Notes under the pieces: model-generated | Database searches by the model: none | What the model was told of the DNA's origin: nothing | Seen by the model: the letters and a program-made list of their open reading frames with translations, nothing else | Translations under genes and position numbers: made by a program | From: UBA940 sp964464465 | Lineage (GTDB): Bacteria > Bacteroidota > Bacteroidia > Bacteroidales > Rikenellaceae | NCBI GenBank assembly: GCA_964464465.1 | Contig: CAYXGF010000028.1 | Span: forward strand, 1 to 22,547 | Length of the DNA: 22,547 bases | Direction: 5' to 3' | Shown: positions 14,041 to 20,879 of the stretch, piece after piece | How the letters are laid out: each line of letters starts with the position of its first letter | How positions within the stretch are numbered: position 1 is the stretch's first letter

Positions 14041-16143
14041 ATGCGTAGAGTTCTTTTCGGAATCGTACTGGCTCTGGCCTCGGTCATATTTATGGCGACA
14101 CCCGCTGTCTCGTATGCCCAGAACCTGAACGGCGGCCGCGCGATGGACTCCAACGACGACGGCTCGATAGGCAGCAATCCGTTCTTCGGCGCCGGAAGCG
14201 AGGGCGAGCCGGAAGCAGCCGACTCAGTGAAAAAGAAACAGCGCATCAAGAAACCTCTGGAAAGTTATTTCTTCAACGATTCGGTACGCTCGCAAGGCTC
14301 TTTCGCATGGAGCGTCGACGGGTTCATGAACCGCATCAACATGAGGCAGATAGACACCATGCTGCCAGGATACCACATCCAGTACCCGTATCTTAAAGAG
14401 GGCGTGGGAGACGCCTATCTGGGCAACTACGGCGCCGCATCGCTTCCGCTGAACTACGCGGCACGCCCGCAGAACCGCGACTTCTCGTTCGCAAACGCCT
14501 ACCGCACATACTTCACCACACCGGAAAACGCGCGTTTTTTCAACGTCAAGAAACCGTACACGCATCTGATGTACATGTCCTCGGGACAGAAGCGCTATCT
14601 GGAAGACGACTTCGCAGCCACCCATGCCCAGAACGTAAACCCGTCGACAGGATTCAACGTGGACTACAAAAGCCGCGGCGCGCGGGGCGTCTACGCATGG
14701 CAGCGCACACGCGACAAGAATCTCTCGCTCGGGTTCTCGCACACCGGAAAGAAATACTCCGTCCATGCCGGGTACATATATAACATGGCATCCGTCAGGG
14801 AGAACGGAGGTCTGGTGGACGACCGCGACATAACGGACTCGATACTCAACTACGAGATAACGTCCAACATCCCGATGAAGCTGAGCGACGCCCGCAACAA
14901 AATCAAGAACAACTCCTATTTTCTCGTCCAGTCGTTCGGCATTCCGCTCCGCAGGGTCACGGAGGACGATTTCTCGATTGCCGATTTCCCGGCGGTATTC
15001 ATAGGGCACAGCTTCGAGTACAACCGCTGGTACAAGAAGTACACCGACACCTACGACGGCGCGACATACACCGACATGGAGGGCGAGGTGCACAACTACT
15101 ACGAGAACTGGTACATAAATCCGCGGCAGAGCAACGACTCGATATTCGAGAGCTCGCTGTCGAACCGTGTTTTCGTACAGATTCAGCCATGGAACCGCGA
15201 CGGATGGATAGGCCAGATAAACGGCGGCGTAGGTGTGGATGTACACCATTACTACCAGTTTGCCATGAACCAGTATCTGACAGGAAACCGCAAGGGAGAG
15301 AACAAGGTCAGCTACTATGCCTACGGCGCGGCATCCGGCAAAATCAAAAAATACTTCGACTGGGGCGCCGACATCAAGGTGCATCCTTTCGGCTACCGTA
15401 TGGGCGATGTGGATTTCGGCGCCCAGGCCGCGGCAAGCGTATTCATTAAAGGGAAACCGCTCACCCTCTCAGGCCGTTTCGGCTACTCGCTCCGCTCGCC
15501 CGGATACTGGTCCGAACGCTACTTCTCGAACCATTACGTATGGGACAACTCCTTCGACAAGGAGAACGAAACCCGCATAGAGGTGTCGCTGCAAGCTCCG
15601 ATTATCGGCATGGAGATAGGTGCCCAGCAGAGCATTCTGACCGAAAAGATATACTTCGACAGAAACGCGATGCCGGCCCAGAAATCCGGTCCGGTCAGCG
15701 TCTCGGGTCTTTACGTGCGCGAGGACGTGGGCATCGGAGGGCTTCATCTGAACCACCGCGTGCTGCTGCAATGGAGCACCGACCAGAGTGTGGTCCCTGT
15801 TCCTCTGGCCAGCGCTTTCCTGTCGTACTACTACGAATTCAACGTGGTAAAGAACGTACTGCGGTTGCAGGTGGGCATGGACGGCCGATACAACACGGAG
15901 TATTACGCCCCGGGGTACAATCCCGCAACGGCGCAGTTCTACAATCAGAGGGAAAAGATGCTCGGAAACTACATAATGCTCGACGCATTCGTCAGCGCCA
16001 AATGGAAACGCATGCGCATTCTGCTCAAAGCGCAGCACTGGAACGAGGATTTGTTCGGCCGCAGAAACTATTTCACCGTGCTGCACTATCCGCTCAATCC
16101 GTTCGCATTCAAACTCGGATTCTCGTGGTCATTCTACGATTAG
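14041..16143 (+). CDS. Putative outer-membrane porin (Bacteroidetes porin family)
   Basis: 700 residues from the ATG at 14041; a TTG at 14020 is in frame but unlikely. The N terminus is a signal peptide (MRRVLFGIVLALASVIF, cleavage likely after SYAQ). A short Asp/Ser-rich linker and a KKKQRIKKPLESYFF segment follow. The rest is an aromatic-rich pattern of alternating residues typical of outer-membrane beta strands, ending in FKLGFSWSFYD. NVKKPYTHLMYMSSGQK and the DNSYF-like mid region resemble the Bacteroidetes putative porin family (PF14121, from memory). Substrate is unknown. It is followed 18 bases later by a lytic transglycosylase gene, likely in one operon. Confidence 0.85.
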   Translation: MRRVLFGIVLALASVIFMATPAVSYAQNLNGGRAMDSNDDGSIGSNPFFGAGSEGEPEAADSVKKKQRIKKPLESYFFNDSVRSQGSFAWSVDGFMNRINMRQIDTMLPGYHIQYPYLKEGVGDAYLGNYGAASLPLNYAARPQNRDFSFANAYRTYFTTPENARFFNVKKPYTHLMYMSSGQKRYLEDDFAATHAQNVNPSTGFNVDYKSRGARGVYAWQRTRDKNLSLGFSHTGKKYSVHAGYIYNMASVRENGGLVDDRDITDSILNYEITSNIPMKLSDARNKIKNNSYFLVQSFGIPLRRVTEDDFSIADFPAVFIGHSFEYNRWYKKYTDTYDGATYTDMEGEVHNYYENWYINPRQSNDSIFESSLSNRVFVQIQPWNRDGWIGQINGGVGVDVHHYYQFAMNQYLTGNRKGENKVSYYAYGAASGKIKKYFDWGADIKVHPFGYRMGDVDFGAQAAASVFIKGKPLTLSGRFGYSLRSPGYWSERYFSNHYVWDNSFDKENETRIEVSLQAPIIGMEIGAQQSILTEKIYFDRNAMPAQKSGPVSVSGLYVREDVGIGGLHLNHRVLLQWSTDQSVVPVPLASAFLSYYYEFNVVKNVLRLQVGMDGRYNTEYYAPGYNPATAQFYNQREKMLGNYIMLDAFVSAKWKRMRILLKAQHWNEDLFGRRNYFTVLHYPLNPFAFKLGFSWSFYD

Positions 16144-16161
16144 AAGTTCCGCACAAGCCCG

Positions 16162-16920
16162 ATGTCCAACCGATTCATGAAAAAAAACAGACTCTTCGCA
16201 ATCATCCTGTCGCCTCTTGTCTCCGTCGCACTGCAAGGCTGCGTCAACGGTTCGGCCGCCGGCACCGCAAGCGAACAGCCGGCAACAGACATCTCCGCCA
16301 CAGGCAGCCCTGTCTGTCCTTATATCCCGTACACGGAGATGAAAAAACTGTGGGCCGCACCTTCTCACCGCGCGCCGCTCATCTCGGAGTACGACCATAT
16401 CATACGGGCCCTATCACGCAAGGAGGGTTACGACTGGCGCCTTATCGCAGCCATCGCCGACACCGAATCCAAATTCGACAAGAACATCGTCTCCGGCGCC
16501 GGAGCCCGCGGACTGATGCAGATAATGCCGATAGTGGCCAGGCATTTCGGCGTTCCTGAGGCCGAAATCGCCGACCCGCGCACCAATATCTGGCTGGGCA
16601 TCGAACATCTGAACTACATCGAGGCTAAACTGCGGCTCTCGCCCTCGGCCCCCTTCGAGGACCGCATCAGCATCATACTTGCCGCCTACAACTGCGGACT
16701 GGGCCATGTGTGCGACGCCCGCTCCCTCGCCCGCAGCGAGGGTATGAACCCCGATTCGTGGCCGCAGGTGGCCCGCTATCTGAAACTGAAATTCAATCCC
16801 GAATACTACATGGACTCCTCGGTCAGGTTCGGTCAATTCGAGGACAGCGAACAGACACTCTCTTTCGTGGACAAGGTGCTCCGCAGCTACGACTCATACT
16901 GCCGCGACATCCCGATGTAA
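16162..16920 (+). CDS. Lytic transglycosylase, SLT-domain lipoprotein
   Basis: 252 residues. The lipobox VALQGC places the lipid-bearing cysteine at residue 27. The soluble lytic transglycosylase domain spans about residues 75-210. The catalytic glutamate is E102 in IADTESKFD. GARGLMQIMP, NIWLGIEHLNYI and ILAAYNCGLGHV are the standard SLT/MltF-type motifs. It cleaves the glycan strands of peptidoglycan in the periplasm, leaving 1,6-anhydro-muramyl ends. An alternative start at 16177 (MKKNRLFAII) gives an equally good signal peptide. No ABC-type solute-binding domain precedes it, so it is shorter than MltF of E. coli. Probably cotranscribed with the porin. Confidence 0.9.
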   Translation: MSNRFMKKNRLFAIILSPLVSVALQGCVNGSAAGTASEQPATDISATGSPVCPYIPYTEMKKLWAAPSHRAPLISEYDHIIRALSRKEGYDWRLIAAIADTESKFDKNIVSGAGARGLMQIMPIVARHFGVPEAEIADPRTNIWLGIEHLNYIEAKLRLSPSAPFEDRISIILAAYNCGLGHVCDARSLARSEGMNPDSWPQVARYLKLKFNPEYYMDSSVRFGQFEDSEQTLSFVDKVLRSYDSYCRDIPM

Positions 16921-17037
16921 ACAATATCGCTCCGATGCCGGTTCCATGATTGTTGCAGCCTAAGGGTGCGTTATTTTTGAGTGTGCGGGCTGTAAACTCC
17001 CTGCACCGAAAATCTGCCGTCCGTCACACTTTTTCAT

Positions 17038-17065
17038 AAAAAAGTCCGCCCTCGCTGCGGAGGAC
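17038..17065 (-). terminator. Possible terminator of the acyl-CoA synthetase gene
   Basis: On the minus strand, a GC-rich hairpin (TCCGC at 17061-17057 pairing with GCGGA at 17049-17045, 7-base loop; alternative outer GTCC/GGAC pairing) is followed by six T residues (17043-17038). The stem is short, so confidence is moderate. Confidence 0.45.
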
Positions 17066-17112
17066 GGTATGAAAACAGACATTATATCAAAAAACACGAA
17101 TCCCATGCCACG

Positions 17113-18792
17113 TCACACCTGATACAGGTAGCGGCGGATGCTTTTCTTCGGGGTCTTCTCGAACTCGGTCGGATAGATGCTGATGTCAGCAACCCTCTCA
17201 TACGGCGCGACGAGAGTGTTGAGTTCATCCAGATTGCGCCGCATGATTTCAGGCAGACTCGCGTCGTCGACACCGTCGGACTGGGCCTGGTCATAGTCCG
17301 GATAGACCAGCGCGACCAGACGGCCCTGACGCTCCACAACCAGCGACTCCATGACAAGATACAGATTGTTCAACTTCGCCTCAATCTCCTCGGGATAGAT
17401 GTTCTGACCGCTCTGCCCCAATATCATGGTCTTGCTCCGGCCTCTGATATAAATCGTACCGTCAGGCTCCATGGTACCCATGTCGCCGGTATGCAGCCAA
17501 CCGTCTTTAAGCACGTCGGATGTGGCTTTCTCATTCTTGTAGTAACCCTGCATGACATGCTCGCCGCGAACCAGAATCTCGCCCGCCGTATGCTCGGGGT
17601 CGGAAGAGTCGATTTTCACTTCGAGCAATCCTGCCAGATAACGGCCGACAGAACCGGCCTTGAATTCGTTGTCCGGCGCAAAACTTATCAGCGGGGCGCA
17701 CTCCGTCATTCCGTAGCCTATGGTTATGGGGAACTTTATCTTCATGAGGAACGCTTCGGTCTCCTGATTCATCGGAGCGCCTCCGACGATAAATATGCCC
17801 ACGTTGCCGCCGAACGCCTCCATCATCCTGCTGCGGATTACCGAATATATGGCCGTATTGAGCAGAGGAATCTTCACGGCGATGCTCATTGGCCCCTTTT
17901 CGAGAAGCGGCAGCACCTGCTTGCGGTAGACCTTCTCCAATATCAGCGGAACGCAGCATATCACCGTAGGCTTCACATCCTTCATGGCCTCGACCAGAAT
18001 CTTGGGCGAAGGAATCTTGCCCAGCAGAGTCACATGACCGCCGACGGCCAGAGGCGTGAGGAAATCGAAAGCGCATCCGTAGGCGTGGGCCAGCGGCAGG
18101 AACGACAGCGTGCGGCCGCAGCGGTGGAAATAGGCCCGTCCGGTGGCGGTATTCACCACCGACGAGGCGAACATGACGTTTCCGGTAAGATTGTTCACCG
18201 ACAGCATCACGCCTTTCGAATATCCGGTCGTTCCGGAGGTGTAGTTCAACAGCGCCAGAGCATCATTCGGTATCTGCGGATAGGATATATCCTCGGCGGA
18301 AAAACCGTGCGGATAACGTTTGCGATAGTGACGCGTGATATCTTTCACAAAACGCGCTATTTGTCCGTCGCCTTTCTCGTATATGCAATGATAGTCCGTA
18401 AGCGAGAATACGGCACGGATTTCCGGAATACGCTCCTCGTCGATGACCTCCCAGTAGTTGTCGCCGAGAAACAGAAGCCGCGAGTCCGAATGATTTATTA
18501 TATGGATAATGTCGTTGGCATTGAAATCCTGCAATATAGGCACCACAACGGCACCGTACGTCAGTGTGGCTATATACGCCATGCACCAGCGCGGATTGTT
18601 GCGGCCCAACACCGCTATCTTATCCCCGGTCTTCACTCCGGCCTTCTTGAACAACAGATGCAACTTGGCTATCTGCTTGGCCATCTCGAAATAGGAGAAC
18701 TCCTCACCCTTGAAATAGTCCGTAAGAGCTGGCAGTTCGCGGTTCTCGCGGAAACTCCGCTCGTACATCTTTATAAGATTGTCCTGTAACAT
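17113..18792 (-). CDS. Long-chain acyl-CoA synthetase (AMP-binding enzyme)
   Basis: A 559-residue adenylate-forming enzyme that activates fatty acids to acyl-CoA by way of acyl-AMP. The ATP-binding loop is at 184-194 (YTSGTTGYSKG). GYGMTECAPLISFA, the hinge region GWLHTGDMG with YIRGRSKTMILG, and QNIYPEEIEAKL are all present. The catalytic lysine region near the end is EKTPKKSIRRYLY. The length suits FadD-like ligases of Bacteroidetes. The substrate chain length cannot be read from sequence. A promoter (18902-18932) gives a leader of about 105 bases. The nearby plsY and pssA suggest a shared phospholipid theme, not an operon. Confidence 0.9.
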   Translation of the reverse strand: MLQDNLIKMYERSFRENRELPALTDYFKGEEFSYFEMAKQIAKLHLLFKKAGVKTGDKIAVLGRNNPRWCMAYIATLTYGAVVVPILQDFNANDIIHIINHSDSRLLFLGDNYWEVIDEERIPEIRAVFSLTDYHCIYEKGDGQIARFVKDITRHYRKRYPHGFSAEDISYPQIPNDALALLNYTSGTTGYSKGVMLSVNNLTGNVMFASSVVNTATGRAYFHRCGRTLSFLPLAHAYGCAFDFLTPLAVGGHVTLLGKIPSPKILVEAMKDVKPTVICCVPLILEKVYRKQVLPLLEKGPMSIAVKIPLLNTAIYSVIRSRMMEAFGGNVGIFIVGGAPMNQETEAFLMKIKFPITIGYGMTECAPLISFAPDNEFKAGSVGRYLAGLLEVKIDSSDPEHTAGEILVRGEHVMQGYYKNEKATSDVLKDGWLHTGDMGTMEPDGTIYIRGRSKTMILGQSGQNIYPEEIEAKLNNLYLVMESLVVERQGRLVALVYPDYDQAQSDGVDDASLPEIMRRNLDELNTLVAPYERVADISIYPTEFEKTPKKSIRRYLYQV

Positions 18793-18831
18793 AATATCAT
18801 ATTCCGTTCATTCTCCGCCTTATCTACAGCC

Positions 18832-18843
18832 CAGCATATGCTG
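18832..18843. repeat. 12-bp palindrome CAGCATATGCTG in the acyl-CoA synthetase leader
   Basis: A perfect palindrome within the untranslated leader, 40 bases before the start codon. It could be an operator half-site pair or chance. Confidence 0.35.
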
Positions 18844-18901
18844 CGCCTCTCCTGCCGGAACATTTTTCCGTCCGGCGGCGGCACAAGAAAAACCTGTCTG
18901 A

Positions 18902-18932
18902 CAAATATAAATCTTTTTTACAACTATCCAAA
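18902..18932 (-). promoter_or_regulatory. Acyl-CoA synthetase promoter (-33 TTTG, -7 TATATTTG)
   Basis: On the minus strand, TTTG (18932-18929), 19 bases and TATATTTG (18909-18902). It is a consensus promoter about 110 bases from the start codon, leaving a fairly long leader with GC-rich hairpin potential. Confidence 0.65.
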
Positions 18933-18984
18933 ACGGCAACAGGCAGAAAGCCCTCCGCGGTCCTCCTGCCTGCCGATGTCACAG

Positions 18985-19005
18985 TGCCTGCGGCGAGAGC
19001 GTCAC
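18985..19005. repeat. 21-bp direct repeat, copy at the lipoprotein gene stop codon
   Basis: A 21-base sequence, TGCCTGCGG..GCGTCAC on the plus strand, is identical to 19188-19208. This copy covers the stop codon (19004-19002) of the small lipoprotein gene. Confidence 0.85.
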
Positions 19006-19550
19006 AGCTCGCCAACCTCAGTTACGGTTATTTTCAGCGTTTTTCCGTTCAGTGTGGTTAGGGCCTCGATTCGGCATGCGAAATTCTCGACATTCTCGCC
19101 TTTTTCATCCCATTCGGCCTTAATCCATCCGGACATATCCGCCTCGACGCGCGCTTTCTGTCCATTCTCCAACCCGGTTCTGGCGAATGCCTGCGGCGAG
19201 AGCGTCACGTCGCCCAATTCCCCCTCTACACCTACCTGCTCCAAAGCTACGCTTATCCTTGCGTCGTCCGAAGCGAAACCGATGTTCACAAACAGCTGCT
19301 TGTAGGATGTCGGCATGGCGGTTATCTTAATCGTGCCTGAATGAATATTCTGCATCGGCACCCCGTCCAACTCGACGGCGAGCTGTCCGATTTTGTACTG
19401 TCTGTCCGGTGCGACCGAACCATTGATTGAATTTTGCGACGTGGGCAGCGGCTCGACCATCTCGCGCCACAGAACGTCATCATCCTTGCGGCATCCCGAC
19501 AATATTATTCCCACGAGACACGCCGCCAACAAAAAACACTTTCTTTTCAT
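19002..19550 (-). CDS. Small surface-type lipoprotein of unknown function
   Basis: 182 residues from the ATG at 19550; an in-frame GTG at 19559 is less likely. The signal peptide MKRKCFLLAACLVGIILSGC ends at lipidated Cys20. The following RKDDD matches the Bacteroidetes lipoprotein export signal (K followed by acidic residues), so surface exposure is likely. The mature part is beta-rich without cysteines after the first few residues (GTIKITAMPTSYKQLFVNIGF, ISVALEQVGV), and I do not recognise a specific family. A 21-bp repeat links its stop codon region to codons for VTLSPQA in the middle. It lies 101 bases after plsY; no perfect promoter was found between them. Confidence 0.75.
   Translation of the reverse strand: MKRKCFLLAACLVGIILSGCRKDDDVLWREMVEPLPTSQNSINGSVAPDRQYKIGQLAVELDGVPMQNIHSGTIKITAMPTSYKQLFVNIGFASDDARISVALEQVGVEGELGDVTLSPQAFARTGLENGQKARVEADMSGWIKAEWDEKGENVENFACRIEALTTLNGKTLKITVTEVGEL
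19188..19208. repeat. 21-bp direct repeat, internal copy in the lipoprotein gene
   Basis: Identical to 18985-19005 at a distance of 203 bases, which is not a multiple of three. Here it encodes VTLSPQA in the gene's frame. Confidence 0.85.
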
Positions 19551-19651
19551 AACAGCCACAGTTTTTGCAAATTAAAACAGAACCAACCCTGCAATTCCAT
19601 CACAGGTTTTACAAAGAAAAAGAAAATATCTCAACAATCAAACGGCACGAA

Positions 19652-20290
19652 CTATTTTTTTCGTTTCCAGATGTAGATTTTCGATTCGGTGCCCTCCCTG
19701 AGACGTTTTATGTTGCCGCGGTGGGTGATAATAAGAAGCACCGCCACGCATACAGAGAAAACGACCAGCGAGACGCTGTGGTTTGTTTTGGGCGATATGA
19801 GTATGAAAATAGGGAACATGACACCCGCCAGCATCGAGGAGAGCGACACGTAGTGCGTTATCATCAACGTAACGAGCCACACGGCAAGGCACAGAAGAAT
19901 CGCCGGAGGATAGACTCCCGTCACGGCACCGGCCAGCGTAGCCACCCCCTTGCCGCCGCGGAAACCCGCGAACAACGGAAATATGTGTCCGAGAACCGAC
20001 GCCACGACAAGCACAATCTTGACGTTGTAGATGAAATTCGGATGAATCTGGGCATCGTAGGCTATGAGGTTGGACAGCGTCACAGCCAGAAACCCTTTCA
20101 GGAAATCGATGGCGAAAACGGGCAGTGCGGCCCTGCGGCCCAGCACACGCAACATATTGGTGGTACCGGCATTATGACTGCCGTGCTCGCGTATATCGAC
20201 CCCGTAATAGTATTTTCCAATCCACACCGCACTCGGTATCGAGCCGAGCAGATAGGCCACAATTGTCAGAACAATAACCGTGTAAACCAT
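19652..20290 (-). CDS. plsY: Acyl-phosphate:glycerol-3-phosphate acyltransferase
   Basis: A 212-residue inner-membrane enzyme that makes lysophosphatidic acid, the first step of phospholipid synthesis. The three PlsY motifs are present: LGSIPSAVWIGK with GSHNAGTTNMLRVLG, GHIFPLFAGFRGGKGVAT, and THRGNIKRLREGTE near the C terminus. Five or more membrane segments can be traced. It ends in a basic tail, KIYIWKRKK. The promoter lies 21 bases upstream inside the first unit of a tandem repeat array, which supplies a second identical -7 element further upstream. Confidence 0.95.
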   Translation of the reverse strand: MVYTVIVLTIVAYLLGSIPSAVWIGKYYYGVDIREHGSHNAGTTNMLRVLGRRAALPVFAIDFLKGFLAVTLSNLIAYDAQIHPNFIYNVKIVLVVASVLGHIFPLFAGFRGGKGVATLAGAVTGVYPPAILLCLAVWLVTLMITHYVSLSSMLAGVMFPIFILISPKTNHSVSLVVFSVCVAVLLIITHRGNIKRLREGTESKIYIWKRKK

Positions 20291-20310
20291 AGCTTCACAA
20301 TTTATTTGTG

Positions 20311-20343
20311 CAAAGATACGATTAAGCCGAGGGCAAAAGCAAA
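20311..20343 (-). promoter_or_regulatory. plsY proximal promoter (-33 TTTG, -7 TATCTTTG)
   Basis: On the minus strand, TTTG (20343-20340), 21 bases and TATCTTTG (20318-20311). The predicted start lies about 17 bases before the plsY ATG. It is located in repeat unit 1. Confidence 0.7.
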
Positions 20344-20386
20344 TTTTATTCGCAGTTTTGCCGAGGCGAAGTATCTAAGACGAAGT

Positions 20387-20418
20387 CAAAGATACGATTA
20401 AGCGAGGGCAATGCCAAA
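20387..20418 (-). promoter_or_regulatory. plsY distal promoter (-33 TTTG, -7 TATCTTTG)
   Basis: On the minus strand, TTTG (20418-20415), 20 bases and TATCTTTG (20394-20387). It sits in repeat unit 2 and reads through unit 1 into plsY. Confidence 0.6.
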
Positions 20419-20555
20419 TTTATTTGAGCACCTCCGAGCAGGAGTATCTTCGACCGAAGGTCAACGACACGATTAAGCGAGAGCGAAATGCCGAATTTAT
20501 CAGAGCTGTCGACATTGCTGTGTGGGGCCGATAAACTTGCGGTACTGAGGACCGC

Positions 20556-20588
20556 GCGAGCCGCAATCTCTGCCCCGCGAAGGCTCGC
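20556..20588. repeat. GC-rich hairpin element, copy B
   Basis: GCGAGCC (20556-20562) and GGCTCGC (20582-20588) form a perfect 7-bp stem around a 19-base loop. It shares GCCCCGCGAAGGC and a downstream CGCAGGCT (20600-20607) with the hairpin at 4391-4422. The stem differs there at one base pair, with both sides changed (A-T here, G-C there). Confidence 0.55.
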
Positions 20589-20700
20589 CCTGCTTGCTCC
20601 GCAGGCTGCGACACGCATCATGCAGACACATCCGGGCATTGCCTAACGCAAGTATCCGGACGGCAACCGGTGACACAGAATAAGCATATACAACAAAATC

Positions 20701-20729
20701 CGGCACGAATATTACTTTCCGGCGTGCCG
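20701..20729. repeat. Inverted repeat CGGCACG/CGTGCCG
   Basis: Perfect 7-bp arms (20701-20707, 20723-20729) around a 15-base spacer. On the minus strand it is followed by GATTTTGTTGT, weakly terminator-like, but no minus-strand gene precedes it. Confidence 0.4.
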
Positions 20730-20774
20730 CGGACACGAAAAAAGGAATACATGTCAAAAATCGTCGACAGGAGA

Positions 20775-20805
20775 TTGATTTTATGCCGCCGAATCATTAT
20801 CTTTG
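20775..20805 (+). promoter_or_regulatory. CotH lipoprotein promoter (TTG, -7 TATCTTTG)
   Basis: TTG (20775-20777), 20 bases and TATCTTTG (20798-20805). The predicted transcript start leaves a leader of about 70 bases before the ATG at 20880. Confidence 0.65.
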
Positions 20806-20879
20806 ACGGATTTTAGTCATTTTTTCCGTACAGGCTGAAATCAATTACGTTTAAACCGACAAAACCACAAGAACTGCTT

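Larger units (their letters stand above)
20311..20508 (-). repeat. Tandem array of three ~75-bp promoter-bearing repeats
   Basis: Units start at 20311, 20387 and 20462 (periods 76 and 75). Each begins with CAAAGATACGATTAAGC or a variant, followed by GAGGGCAA and an AAATTTATT-like stretch. Units 1 and 2 each contain a complete minus-strand promoter; unit 3 is degenerate (TGTCGTTG) and cut short. From memory, very similar sequence recurs in Bacteroidales intergenic regions. Confidence 0.8.
20291..20879. other. Long intergenic region with promoter repeats and hairpins
   Basis: These 589 bases separate the divergent plsY and CotH genes. No gene is supported. The left third is a tandem repeat array that carries plsY promoters. 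The centre holds a hairpin (20556-20588) related to that at 4391 and a second inverted repeat, CGGCACG/CGTGCCG (20701-20729). The right end holds the CotH gene promoter. Confidence 0.6.

Noticed and set aside
14224..15384. 386-codon minus-strand open frame inside the porin gene
   Set aside because: It is antisense to a gene with clear signal peptide and porin-like strands; the translation is Val/Arg-rich with no recognisable domain, as expected from GC-rich codon bias.
16983..17006. GTGCGGG...CCCTGCAC hairpin after the lytic transglycosylase gene
   Set aside because: The stem has a bulge and no T tract follows, so it was not called a terminator.
17491..18789. 432-codon plus-strand open frame opposite the acyl-CoA synthetase
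   Set aside because: It is a shadow frame of a gene with all adenylation motifs; it is His/Arg-rich and has no domain.
20311..20508. CRISPR array
   Set aside because: The repeats are directly adjacent ~75-bp degenerate units carrying promoter elements, with no short-repeat/spacer alternation and no cas genes.
20500..20757. 85-codon minus-strand open frame in the plsY-CotH gap
   Set aside because: It crosses the hairpin and repeat elements, has no recognisable domain or upstream promoter, and its composition looks non-coding.
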